A stretch of DNA of 14,227 nt from Euperipatoides rowelli (Eukaryota; Onychophora; Udeonychophora; Euonychophora; Peripatopsidae), in NCBI GenBank assembly GCA_003024985.2, contig PXIH01S0005871.1. The stretch is one strand, 5' to 3'. This document shows positions 1 through 8,140 of the stretch, piece by piece. Made by a program: the position numbers and the translations under genes. The notes beneath the pieces were generated by a model. The model was not told the DNA's origin and made no database searches. It saw nothing but the letters and a program-made list of their open reading frames with translations. Positions within the stretch are counted from its first letter, which is position 1. Each line of letters starts with the position of its first letter.

Positions 1-85
<85 letters not shown>

Positions 86-92
86 ATAGATA
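1..92. repeat. (GATA)n microsatellite
   Basis: Twenty-one uninterrupted GATA units fill positions 1-84, followed by one AATA variant and one more GATA. The array runs off the left edge of the window, so its true length is unknown. Perfect units suggest it is young and length-variable. GATA arrays are common in animal genomes and no function is implied. Confidence 0.98.
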
Positions 93-1596
93 TTTATATA
101 TTCTTTGGTTGTTAAATTATATTGTAAAAAGTAATTAATGACCTGATCATTTGCAATTTGATCTATCGGCCCAAAATTTCAAAGTCCCAGTCCAATCACA
201 GTTGCCTAGTGATCCTTCCTCTTTAATTCTACAGCATCTGTTATGTAATGTAGCAGCACAGCAATCTTCATAAGTTGTGCACTATAATCAAAATAAAAAC
301 AATCAATAGCATCATTATTAATATTATTGATTATTAATTTTAATGAACTAGTCTGGAAAGTTTCTTATAATAATTGAGTTATTCTATGACAAATCGTTCA
401 CAATAAGGTGGCTTTGCACACGAGTCAACATTTTGTAACTTTTACTTTGTATTTAATGCAGTATATACTATACTGTTTATACGTGAATTTTACTATAAGT
501 AATTTACTAGAGATATTTTGTGAATTTTTATATCTGAATGGCAAACATTTTTCTTTTTTCTTTTCTTTTCTGAGTGCTTACTGGCGTGAGTTGCTTATAA
601 TAAGCTATCAGCTCAAGAACGACCTATACGCTCTCTTTAATACTACTACATCTTAATTTCAATATTTTTATTAATATTAGCCTATTATTAATCCTAATCC
701 AAAATTCTAAAGAAATTATCCAGTAAGCAATATATCAAATTCAATGTCATAGAAGAGAAAGAAAGAAAAATAGAAGAAAAAAATTAAACAGGATAATCTG
801 CCTTCCTCATCTACCATCATATTTTGGCCATTTATGACTTAAATGCTGATGTCATTCTTTAAATTTCAAAGTGTAACAAAACATTTTGGCTTTATACCTA
901 AGTTGGTTTAGATAAGAAAGGTGTATTATTTGCATTAAAATAGACCATAAGAATTCTTTTTTTTTTTTTTATATAAATTGGCAAAATTCCTTCAACTTAA
1001 TTTATTTTCAACTTTACAGTAACTATTTACCAGATAAAAACTTTAAACAATTTAACACTTGCATGTCCATTTAACATGAACGATTTGTTCACACTTAATT
1101 AACCAGGGCTGCCGAACCTCTAAAGGCAGAATACAACTCTGTCTCTGCCAGTATGGTGCAAAATTAATATGTAGAAGTATATTGAATACTGAAAACTGAA
1201 ACATCTAGATGTTGAACGAAGTTGATTCCCAATAAGATTTCATTGTCGGCAGTCTGGTAAATTGGTCATGAGGTTATGCTACCGACTAATCTAGCCAAAA
1301 CATATATACAGTACCTAAAGTTTACCTTAGTAACTTCAGAGTTAGATTCCAGGTATAATAAGATTTCATTGGCGGACTCAAAATATAAAGTTTGTCCAAT
1401 TTGATTTTTTTTTCTGTGTTCGCCATTTTCATCAATTAAATATTAATTATATTTTATGTATTTTTATGATTGTTTGTCATTTAATACTTTCTGTAACAGG
1501 CAATATGGGGCACTAGAGCAATTTGAAACCACTTTAATTGTCTAATTTGAGAAATTCTTTCTTTTTATTATTTAGTAACATTTGTGTAGGCATAAT
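93..1596. other. AT-rich non-coding stretch
   Basis: No coding region is supported. An 82-codon open frame at 408-656 is very rich in Phe, Leu, Tyr and Ile, has no recognisable domain and no splice context, and is what AT-rich DNA gives by chance. Poly(T) runs occur near 958-971. The only internal structure found is a short direct repeat at 1231-1249 and 1357-1375, listed separately. Confidence 0.6.
1221..1378. repeat. short direct repeat pair
   Basis: The 19-mer at 1231-1249 (AATAAGATTTCATTGTCGG) recurs at 1357-1375 with one mismatch (TCGG to GCGG). Both copies are preceded by a related GTT(A)GATTCC sequence at 1221 and 1341, so the duplicated unit is roughly 30-35 bp with a small indel. 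The offset is 126 bp. It looks like an old local duplication or the remnant of a tandem array. Confidence 0.7.
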
Positions 1597-1926
1597 AATA
1601 AGGCCTTATATTCCTGTCTTCATGGTCCAGACAGCATGATGCTGGCTGAAAGCGAGGCAACGGCATACGGCATAATATCTGGGAATAGTAGCCTACAGGT
1701 TTGCATCCCAGCTGAGCTGGTTATAGAATGGTTTTTCCCTGGCTTCTAACATTTTACCAGGGTTTTTTTTTAACCAAGTAAGCAGGCTCAGAATGGAACC
1801 TGGCATGGAAAATGTTATTTAATGTTAAGTTTATGTATTATTAATCGAAATTAAATGAATTTGCTGTGAAGTAATGGCAAATTTACTTAAAAAAAAAAAA
1901 AAAAAAAAAGAATAAGGCCTTTTATT
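1597..1926 (+). mobile_element. SINE-like retroposon (copy C) with poly(A) tail and TSD
   Basis: A retroposed insertion occupies about 1613-1910. It is flanked by a 16-bp direct repeat: AATAAGGCCTTATATT at 1597-1612 and AATAAGGCCTTTTATT at 1911-1926, 15 of 16 identical. It ends in a 21-base A run at 1889-1909, just before the right duplication. This is the hallmark of LINE-mediated target-primed insertion. A tRNA-like pol III B box (GGTTTGCATCCC) lies at 1698-1709, and a weak A-box-like TGGTCCAGACA lies near 1623. The part at 1690-1785 (GGTTAT.GAA..TTTTTCCCT.GCTT.TAACA, then CAAGTA.GC) aligns with two other copies in this window at 9765 and 10411, all in the same orientation. All three copies begin TGTCT. 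This copy has a longer 3' part than the others. The family is not recognised by name. Confidence 0.85.
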
Positions 1927-2819
1927 TTAATATTAAATTTTTTTTTTTAATTTAACTTAGAAAAAATGACTCCATTTGTGACTAGTGGTTGATAAATGGT
2001 TGTTGTGTTTGTTGTGTTGCATTTTAGCTAACTGTTTTGCCAACGAGAACCTAGAACCAGGCGACACAATGTCTTAATCACTGTATTAATAGCAGCAGTA
2101 TTTTTTAAATTTACAATCCTTACCTTACACTTACTCTGAATCATAACTCCTACTAGTATTTAAAACATCAGCCTGAAAGTGTAGGATAATCTAGAGGAGA
2201 AATAATCCTTTTTTGACGATTTTGATAATTTTAGCTATTTCCAAACCATTTGGCGTATATGACTGAAATATTGTAGATGCACAAATGTTAAAAACGTGGT
2301 TAAATCGGACATTGTGACACCCTTTTTTAGGTACTCCTGTTTTGCCATTATAATAAATAAATTTTCTTATTCTATTTTGAATAATATATGGTTTTTAGTA
2401 TAATAAAGAAATCATAATATTCAGTTGTACAGGATTGTGTAATGTGTATGTAAATAATTGCTATGATTGGTTAATTAATGTAATTTATATTATGTTGTTA
2501 TATGAATAAATTTATAGATTGACAATCCTTCGCTTAAGCGCCCTATGACGTGTGACTTGCACCACGGAAAATGTAAATTCATGTATGGTCTGATTCCGCT
2601 ATCTGTCCACCAATATGGCTGATGGTAGTAAGTTAAAATTATTTAGATTGGCGCTCAGCAAAAGATGATTTCATCTCTAGCTTATACTAGGGTTCAGGAT
2701 TACGGTAAGGTTAGGACTGTAAAGAAAATATACTAAAATCAGTGAGAAAAATTACTAAATTCACATTCTGCTATGATTTAGTTGTTGTGCGACTCCTGAT
2801 GTTAATTTTGTTGGTGGGC
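1927..2819. other. AT-rich non-coding stretch with one less AT-rich segment
   Basis: No gene is supported. Poly(T) and A/T-rich runs dominate 1927-2520. Positions 2535-2720 have more G and C and several CpG dinucleotides. They include an 18-codon frame at 2615-2668 starting ATGGCTGATGG, with a GTAAGT at 2628-2633 inside it. This could be a first coding exon or an old repeat terminus, but there is too little sequence to decide. The region between this segment and the gypsy element shows no LTR. Confidence 0.5.
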
Positions 2820-2853
2820 AGATACCGGAATATGACCTGCTTGTACAATGGAT

Positions 2854-3161
2854 TTAGTAGAGAAATTCCCTATCTTTTTTCTTCATGCATCCGCCCTTCA
2901 GCCTAAATGAATTTTCATGAGTAGATTCATAATGTAATGTTGCAAGCATGGGTGTCTGCATGAAGCATTCAAAGTCTGTGTTTTGATGTTGATCAATTTT
3001 TGGGGTAGTTATGATGGAAAGAGTACACACAGTCACATCTTTACTGCTTTCACAGATCTCAGTGACAAATTGAGTTGTTGGTTCTCTTGAAAGTGTGTCG
3101 GCAACAGTGAGAAATTTCCCTGGTACATATCGCAAAGTGATGTTGTATCTTTGCAGTCACA
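2854..3161 (-). pseudogene. gypsy pol tether after RNase H; integrase absent
   Basis: A 93-codon open stretch (2854-3135) starts RYVPGKFLTVADTLSREP, the conserved join between RNase H and integrase in gypsy elements. It is preceded, after one stop, by LQRYNITL in the same frame. The rest is the variable linker (CESSKDVT.., TDFECFMQT). It ends KKKDREFLY and a stop, just where the integrase H2C2 zinc finger should begin. No integrase signature is seen in the next 200 bases in any frame. The ATG at 3135 is internal and is not a gene start. Confidence 0.85.
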
Positions 3162-3514
3162 TTATCAAATGCTGCAATCTAGGTGTGAATTGTTCAAGAG
3201 GTTTTTTTTTATCAGTCCTAAAAGTGGTTTATGATCTGTGTGGACTTTGGCTCTGGAACCATAAACATAATAGTGAAACTTTTTGCATGAATAAACTATT
3301 GTCATCAGCAATTTTTCAATTGTGCCCAACACTGTTGGGTTGGAGTTAGAGATGCAGAGCATATACTAAAGGACATTGTTCTTGAAGCAATACATAACCT
3401 ATGCCATAGGAGTTGGCATGAGTAGAGATGACAATTGAAACTGCAGAGTCAAAATAAGCAGCCATAAGCACATTTTTAATTTTTTTGAACTTCTTTGTTG
3501 TGGTTTTTGTCCCA
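3162..3514 (-). pseudogene. gypsy RNase H remnant
   Basis: After the reverse transcriptase the minus strand reads ISTHANSYGIGYVLLQEQ, then a TPTQQ-like segment in a shifted frame, then IEKLLMTIVYSCKKFHYYVYG and VHTDHKPLLGLI. This is the RNase H fold that degrades RNA in RNA-DNA hybrids during reverse transcription. The first catalytic Asp, usually in a SxDASxYG context, is His here (codon at 3418-3420). The Glu in IEKLL and the Asp in TDHKPL remain. Two or more frameshifts and stops interrupt it. Confidence 0.85.
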
Positions 3515-4470
3515 CACCTAATGTGTGGAGGGCTTAAGGAGAGAGTGAAGTTGTACAGTATTGTGTGAAAAATTTTGGATGAATTTTGTCAGGTATGTCA
3601 TCATGCCCAAGAAACACATAAATTCAATAGTATTGTTGGGAGGTTCCACTGAAACTATGGCATTAATTTTATCTTGGTCAGGAAGGATGCCAGTAGTTGT
3701 CAAAGAATGCCCAAGAAACATAATACTAGTTAGACCTAATTTCATTTTACTCTTATTTAGCGTAAGGTCACAAGTTAATAATTTAGGTATCAACAATGTT
3801 CAGATTCAGATTTGGCAGTAATCAAAACATTGTCAAAATATACATGAAACTGTGGCTCACCTCTAAGAATGTTGTCCATTGCTCTTTGGAAAAGTTTTGG
3901 GACACATTTAAGGCCAAATGGTAACCTCAAGAACCTAAAACAGACCAGGGTGTAGCAAAAGTAGATAATTTGGAACTGTGGGTATCCAAATGGAGCTGCC
4001 AGAAGGCATCACTAAAATCAAAAAGAGAAAATAATTTGCAACCATCAAGTGAAGATAAAAGTTCTTCCTCAATAGGAAGTTTATAGTATTCTCTCTTTAT
4101 AGCTTCATTTAGATTGTGAGGATCCAAACAAAGATGAATGTTGCCATTTTTCTTGGTTACTATGGATAATGGATGAATCCATCAGTAGGCTCATTTACCT
4201 TTATTAATATACCCTGGGTTTCCATATAATGTTGCTCTTCCTTCGCTTTTGGTTTCAATGCCTGTGGAATAGTGTTTGGTGCCAAAACTTTAGGTATAGC
4301 ATCAGGTTTCAGTGTAATATGATATACAACAGGCAGTATTCCAGTGCCAGTAAATACATCTGGAAACTGATTACTAATTTTACTCAGATTTGTTGAATTA
4401 TTTGTCAATGTTGAGACTGAGTTTTGTCGAGTATAGTGAGTTACCAAGTCAAGCTCTTCACTCATATTTG
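3515..4470 (-). pseudogene. gypsy reverse transcriptase remnant
   Basis: The N-terminal linker and fingers are at 4160-4465 (..FPDVFTGTG.LP..YHI.L.PDA.P.. and GILIKVNEPTDG). The palm starts at about 4150 (VTKKNGNIHLCLDPHNLNEAIKREYY). Motif A is near 4020 (LFDFSDAFWQLHLD), and PFGLKCVPKLFQRAMDNIL follows. The catalytic YXDD box at 3829-3840 reads YFDN, so the second essential Asp is Asn. The thumb/connection part at 3518-3796 (LTLNKSKMK...FLGHSL...GILPDQDKI...FLGMMTYLTKFIQNFS) is in frame but follows a deletion and stops near 3800. At least three frameshifts separate the pieces. The enzyme would copy element RNA into DNA; this one is inactive. Confidence 0.92.
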
Positions 4471-4554
4471 CACTTAAAATAGACCTAGAATCCCTATCAA
4501 TAATAAAAAATTTAAAATTATCCTTATTTGCAACCGTCTTTTCACCACCATATG

Positions 4555-4690
4555 TTGTGATGGTATCTGTTGGTTATTTATTACAGGTTTATTAGTACAG
4601 ATATCAAGATATTAACATCTGAACCAGTATCGATTTTAAAAGTGACTTCTGTATTATTTACCAAAAGTGTTTGAGTCCAATAATGGAAGT
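4555..4690 (-). pseudogene. gypsy aspartic protease remnant
   Basis: The minus strand encodes VTFKIDTGSDVNIL. The catalytic triad-like DTGS lies at 4620-4631, the active-site signature of retroelement aspartic proteases that cut the Gag-Pol precursor. The frame ends in a stop about 13 codons after DTGS, and the flap and C-terminal half are not readable in that frame, so only the active-site part survives. Its position between the zinc knuckle and the reverse transcriptase is as expected for Ty3/gypsy. Confidence 0.8.
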
Positions 4691-4743
4691 CTGTTTAACA
4701 TTATCAGCTGTAAGTTGACCTATAAACAAATAGTCATCTGAGT

Positions 4744-5648
4744 CTTCATCTAGAGTTTACTCACATATGTTGAGTGCTGCCACCTGTGTGTTACTGGAGA
4801 AGCTACGTTTCTTTCTACACCTGCCAGCAAAATGTCCAAATGTGCTGCTTTTGAGACAATTTGATCCATATGCTGAACAACTTTTTGGAATATGCATAGT
4901 GCCACAATGAGAGCAGGAGTGTTGTGTGGCTGATGTTCCTCTTTTTGGACAAAACTTGGTACTCTGTTTGGTATTGTTGTGCTTGTCATCATAAGATTTT
5001 TTAAAACTTCCTTGTTGTTTACATTGATGCTGGCTAGATGCATTAACAGAAGAATCTGCAACTATTGTGGTTAACATATATTTTGCATGATCTCTGGAAA
5101 TCTCAGCTAATTTGCATATATTGATGATTTTGTCAAGAGTGAAAGATGACTCTCTGAGTAGTCATTCTCCAAGAACTCCATCTCTGATACCAGAGATTAT
5201 TCTGTCACAATAAGTCTATCGCATTTGTCACCATAGTCACAGTGAATGGTGATCGATTTTAGTTCAGCAACAAGTTGTTTATTGTTTGTCCTTGTTTTTG
5301 TGCTGTGCTGTTGAAAAATGTACTAGTCTGAGTCACATTTTTGTATGGGAGATATAATTCATCAAATTTGTCAAGGATCTCAGCTACTGTTTCATCAGGC
5401 TGAGTATCCTGAAGATCTTCAGACTCATCGGTACCCGGTCATTGTTGCAAAGACAAAGCCTTTATAAATCTTTCCGGTGGCTGGTCTTAAAGCGTGGAGT
5501 AATAGAGATCTGCAATGTCCATTACTCTTCTTGTTATATTCGCACATTACCTCATACAGTTCATATGCTGATCCCATTCCTCCAAAGCCTGGGCTAGTTT
5601 TGTTCCAGGCTCGTAGTGAGGCAGAGGTTTAATGAATGTGGTAGCCAT
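4744..5648 (-). pseudogene. gypsy gag remnant with zinc knuckles
   Basis: The gag start is the ATG at 5648-5646, opening MATTFIKPLPHYEPG, a typical start for this gypsy group. The frame stops after about 33 residues near 5547, and gag continues in other frames, so it has several indels. At 4817-4915 there is a nucleocapsid-like zinc knuckle pair. The first is intact (C-X2-C-X3-H-X4-C). The second has the spacing of a knuckle, but its second Cys is replaced by Ser (C-X2-S-X4-H-X4-C). A basic stretch (RCRKKR) follows. Gag normally forms the particle shell, and the knuckles bind element RNA. This copy cannot make the whole protein. Confidence 0.85.
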
Positions 5649-5804
5649 CTTGTGTGCACAGAATAACAGCATTGTTAGTTTTTTTAAACAAAAAAATACC
5701 CTTGCTTGCTGAAGTTGATCGCAAGGTAATGTATACATACATTTTTATCTGCGGTCGTCACATGGAAAATATGTTGATTTGTGGATGGATTCATTTGGAA
5801 AATT

Positions 5805-5818
5805 CTATAGGTTCGCCA
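5805..5818 (-). other. candidate primer-binding site of the gypsy element
   Basis: On the minus strand TGGCGAACCTATAG starts at 5818, directly after a CA dinucleotide at 5820-5819. An LTR ending in CA followed at once by TGG, the complement of a tRNA CCA end, is the usual LTR/PBS junction. The site is about 155 bases upstream of the gag ATG, a plausible leader length. I could not identify the primer tRNA, and there is no 3' LTR to confirm the LTR end. Confidence 0.4.
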
Positions 5819-5908
5819 TGTTTAGTATCCGCTAACTCTCAAAACTGAGGGAGCAAACTGAGAACCAGATGGCCATAAGCACAGAGTGACCTCCAGAGGA
5901 TTTATTTA
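5819..5908 (-). repeat. probable 5' LTR remnant
   Basis: The stretch just upstream of the candidate primer site, read on the minus strand, ends ..ATACTAAACA. It contains a TATAAATA box at 5903-5910 and reads on through TCACTCTGTGCTTATGGCC. Its place relative to gag fits the 5' LTR. Its outer end is not defined, because another repeat-like sequence begins at about 5905, so the LTR may be truncated. Without a second LTR the call rests on position and the CA/TGG junction. Confidence 0.4.
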
Positions 5909-5945
5909 TAACTAGCTGAATCACACGGTGTTGCCCTGTCATTTT
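5905..5945. repeat. ACTAGCTGA-type interspersed repeat fragment
   Basis: TTTATAACTAGCTGAATCACACGG at about 5905-5928, followed by TGTTGCCCTG, resembles a diverged copy of the 'actagctga...cccggcgttgcccgg' sequence often found at the ends of interspersed retroposon repeats in invertebrate genomes. I recognise it by resemblance only. It abuts the LTR remnant on one side and the C-rich minisatellite on the other. Confidence 0.4.
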
Positions 5946-5947
5946 AG

Positions 5948-6118
5948 AACTTCTCTCCCTGCATTATCCCTTAATTCTGATCTCCTCCTCCTTAATCCCA
6001 CCCTCCAATAATCCCAATCTCCCTCCCTTAATTCAACCCTGTCCCTTAATCCCACCTTATCTCACTTAATCCCCCCCCCCATTTCTATTCACAATCTCCC
6101 TCCCATCACTTAATCTTG
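5948..6118. repeat. degenerate C-rich minisatellite, period about 20 bp
   Basis: CTTAAT(C/T)C motifs recur near 5970, 5991, 6027, 6045, 6065 and 6109, separated by CCCACC/CTCCCTCCC-type sequence. A variant AATAATCCCA near 6008 fills one of the double gaps. Spacings of 18-22 bases, or about twice that, indicate a decayed tandem array of roughly eight units. A run of 10 C lies at 6071-6080. The strand is nearly pure pyrimidine between the TTAA cores. The opposite strand is therefore G-rich and could form G-quadruplex or triplex structures. Confidence 0.65.
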
Positions 6119-6200
6119 TGAATGTGTCATCTTGTTGATCCAACATATTTTGACAGAATGGTAATTATTATACTGTATTAATATTAAGAAATAAACTCAC

Positions 6201-6335
6201 CCCAGGTACACCTTCTGGAAGGCATTTATAGTTATGTCCTTCACCATCCTGAATCACCACTGGACCATCTTCGGCTTTGCTTAAATTAATTACAACCAAA
6301 ACAGCAAAAATGAGAAAATAAAAACCACTAGCCAT
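6201..6335 (-). CDS. coding exon with signal peptide of a secreted protein (partial gene)
   Basis: The minus strand has an ATG at 6335-6333 followed by 45 uninterrupted codons to 6201, then a GTGAGT donor at 6200-6195 in phase 0. Residues 1-21 are a textbook signal peptide: MASG, a hydrophobic core (FYFLIFAVLVVI), then N-L-S-K-A with Ser at -3 and Ala at -1, so cleavage after Ala21 is expected. The mature part so far is 24 residues, polar and acidic, beginning E-D-G-P, with one Cys at residue 38 in YKCLPEGVPG. An AG acceptor at 6342-6341 precedes the ATG by 5 bases, after two long T runs, so a 5' UTR intron is likely. The product is probably exported and may be a small cysteine-containing peptide, but one Cys and 24 residues do not identify a family. 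Later exons were not found in the 6.2 kb downstream. A chance open frame with all these signals seems unlikely. Confidence 0.72.
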
Positions 6336-6340
6336 TTTAT

Positions 6341-6379
6341 CTAAAAAAAAAAAAAATTAAAAAAAAAAAATATGTTAGA
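6341..6379 (-). other. branch point, polypyrimidine tract and 3' splice site
   Basis: Read on the minus strand, TTCTAAC (6379-6373) gives a CTAAC branch-point consensus. It is followed by T runs of about 11 and 13 separated by AA, and then AG at 6342-6341. Branch point to AG is about 34 bases, the normal range. The exon then begins ATAAAATGG, so the start codon sits only six bases into the exon. This supports a spliced 5' UTR for the secreted-protein gene. Confidence 0.6.
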
Positions 6380-6635
6380 AAAAACAAACAAACAGACAAA
6401 CATTATTTACCCAGACAGCACTATTACTGCTATTAATAATGAGAAGACTGACATTAATAATATTTTTTATAATATTAGAAATTATAATGATTGAACTCCT
6501 AAACGTCAAGTACAGTTTAAAATATTTGAATTAACTCCAGACTCAGTTTTTCTGCACACATTATAATTATTTATTATAAATTAATAGTGTCGATTAAATT
6601 CGTACCTAACAATATAATCTATATACTGTATATAA
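6380..6635. other. AT-rich stretch upstream of the secreted exon
   Basis: If the gene model is right this is the intron in the 5' UTR. It contains A/T-rich sequence and a TAATAT/ATTATAAT-rich portion at 6430-6500. No exon, promoter box or repeat is recognised. Confidence 0.4.
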
Positions 6636-6944
6636 GGTTTTTTCCCCCATTCGAGCTTTTTTGAGAGAACGGCTTGATGCAAAAATATTATTGAGGTATC
6701 AATAGAAAGATATTACCCTCTATATGTGTCATCACAGATCAAAAATAACATTCAGGTCAGGGTGAGGGGGGAGGGGGGAAAACCATGTGCTATCCAATGG
6801 GCTTTCGACCAGTTCGATCTATTTGGAGAGAATAGATTGATGGAAAAATATAAGGGAGTTATAAAAAGAAAGCTCTTACCATCTATATGTTTTACCACAG
6901 GCCAAAAATGACATATGGGGTGGGGGGGGGGGGCATGAACCATG
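6636..6944. repeat. old tandem duplication of about 163 bp, each unit with a G-run
   Basis: Unit A (6636-6787) and unit B (6799-6944) align end to end with offset 163. Both run GG..TTT..CC..TTCGA.C, then TTT.GAGAGAA..G.TTGATG.AAAAATAT, then AGAAAG.T.TTACC.TCTATATGT.T.A.CACAG..CAAAAAT.ACAT, a G-rich run, and AACCATG. The units are clearly homologous but well diverged. The G-runs are 6761-6778 in A and 6917-6933 in B. A further G-run at 7054-7065 may mark a more decayed third unit, but I cannot align the rest of it. Short open frames on both strands here are by-products. Confidence 0.8.
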
Positions 6945-8140
6945 TCGGGTTTTTTTGCAAGGTTAAAAAAAACAGTCAATCACTAATCAAAAATCGCAAA
7001 AAGATAATGTTAGGCATTTAGTTTTGTCTAATAGACTAAACAATTAGATGGCAGGGGGGGGGGGGATTACTTGTAAGTTTGAAATTATCAAGTTTTGTCA
7101 TACTTATATTTTTTCTCCAGAATTAATAAAGGCAAATCAGAAAAGATTAGTGATTTCTTTCTTGTGATGGTTTCCCTTTATTATTTCATTCTGACAGGAT
7201 TTTACACTAGTACAGGCTGTGTATGTATGTCTTTTATTCAAATGCGAGATTTTCATTTGTTTAATTTACACATGTTTTCATAAGTATTTAAGTCAATTTT
7301 TTTTAGTAACTTCTGATAACTGAACGAATAAAGCAATTATTTGTTTCAACATTTCCTTATTATAAATAATAAGTTTTCAGAAGAGAAATGGTAAAATATT
7401 TCAGTGTAATGGTATTAAGCTCTAGAGAGTGTATCTGTGTCCAAAATGTAATTTTGGACATTTCTTGTTTCTGTTATAGAACAGTTAAACATTATGAAAG
7501 TAGTCTACTTATTGGAATGAATCCTTTAGTAAACTGTTACTTACTGGCAAAATTAAAATTGATTAATGCTTTTTATTAGGGGCCCAAGCACACACTGGCA
7601 CAACAATGACATAATATTTAAATATTTTCTTTTCTCCCCTTTCCCTTTTCCCATTTCTTTTAGAGAGTTCTCAGATTTCAGCTAAGCATTTCACTCCTAA
7701 CAATAGGTAGGCTCTGAAATTTCACTAACATGTTTTATTCCTTGTCATGGGGCTCCTACAATAGGTTGATTTTGAATAACATGTGATGATTTTAGTGCAC
7801 AGAATCATATGGTCATTTCTGCTTGGGCGCAAACACCTTCATAATAGTACCAACCATTTCCAATTTTTTTTAAAATTTATTTTCAAAATCGTAGTCAAGC
7901 ATATCAGTAAAAGTTGATTAATTCAATTATAAAATATGGGCTTTATATCCATTCCCTTCAGCTAAATTAGATGGTCATAGCTGCCCTCTTAAGTCTGATC
8001 CTTTTGATTCAGTTCCAGATTTTCCGTAATGGATTAGTAAAAATGTAGGTGAAGTTACCTTATTACACCACACTAAACATGTGAACAATAATTTATGTAA
8101 TTATAATGTACTGTATTATTCATGACTGAGTTAATTATAC
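6945..8140. other. AT-rich non-coding stretch
   Basis: No gene is supported. A run of 12 G lies at 7054-7065. Open frames of about 62 codons at 7095-7283 and 7388-7579 show no domain, and nothing recognisable extends them. A pyrimidine-rich tract ending TTTTAG at 7624-7663 resembles a 3' splice site, but no good donor follows (GTAGGC at 7708). A local duplication at 7694-7784 is listed separately. Confidence 0.5.
7694..7784. repeat. short diverged direct repeat
   Basis: CTCCTAACAATAGGTAGGCT...TAACATGT at 7694-7732 and CTCCTACAATAGGTTGATTT...TAACATGT at 7753-7784 share both ends, with a 7-base deletion in the second copy. Offset is about 59 bp. It is a small, diverged local duplication. Confidence 0.6.

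Larger units (their letters stand above)
2830..5818 (-). mobile_element. degenerate Ty3/gypsy retrotransposon (K02A2.6-like group), 3'-truncated
   Basis: Reading the minus strand from about 5818 to 2830, the Ty3/gypsy domain order is clear: gag N-terminus, CCHC zinc knuckles, aspartic protease (DTGS), reverse transcriptase, RNase H, and the tether ending in RYVPGK...ADTLSREP. In an intact element these form one or two long frames. Here the longest open piece is about 106 codons, and the domains jump between all three frames with many stops, so the copy is dead. No integrase motifs (HHCC, DD35E) follow the tether, and no matching LTR is seen at the 3' side, so the element lost its 3' part or was truncated there. 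The left boundary at about 2830 is approximate. The element lies downstream of, and in the same orientation as, the secreted-protein exon at 6201-6335. Confidence 0.93.

Noticed and set aside
408-656. 82-codon plus-strand open frame
   Set aside because: Composition is Phe/Leu/Tyr/Ile-rich as expected from T-rich DNA, with no domain, no clear signal peptide and no splice context.
2541-2610. 3' LTR of the gypsy element
   Set aside because: Two short resemblances to the 5' LTR/leader region (CAC..GGAAAAT and TCCGCTA.CT.TC) occur in the same order, but the spacing differs by about 35 bases and the rest does not align. It is too weak to call.
2688-2722. interstitial telomere-like repeat (TAGGGTTCAGGATTACGGTAAGGTTAGG)
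   Set aside because: Only one or two TTAGGG-like units and no consistent 6-bp register.
3095-3821. plus-strand open frames at 3095-3349 and 3561-3821
   Set aside because: They are antisense shadows of the gypsy pol sequence on the minus strand.
6726-6979. open frames on both strands across the G-runs
   Set aside because: They cover a diverged non-coding tandem duplication. The G and C runs translate to Gly or Pro and keep the frames open.
7664-7707. small exon after a strong pyrimidine tract and TTTTAG
   Set aside because: The only nearby donor (GTAGGC) is poor, and the segment lies in a local duplication. One frame is open but it is too short to support.
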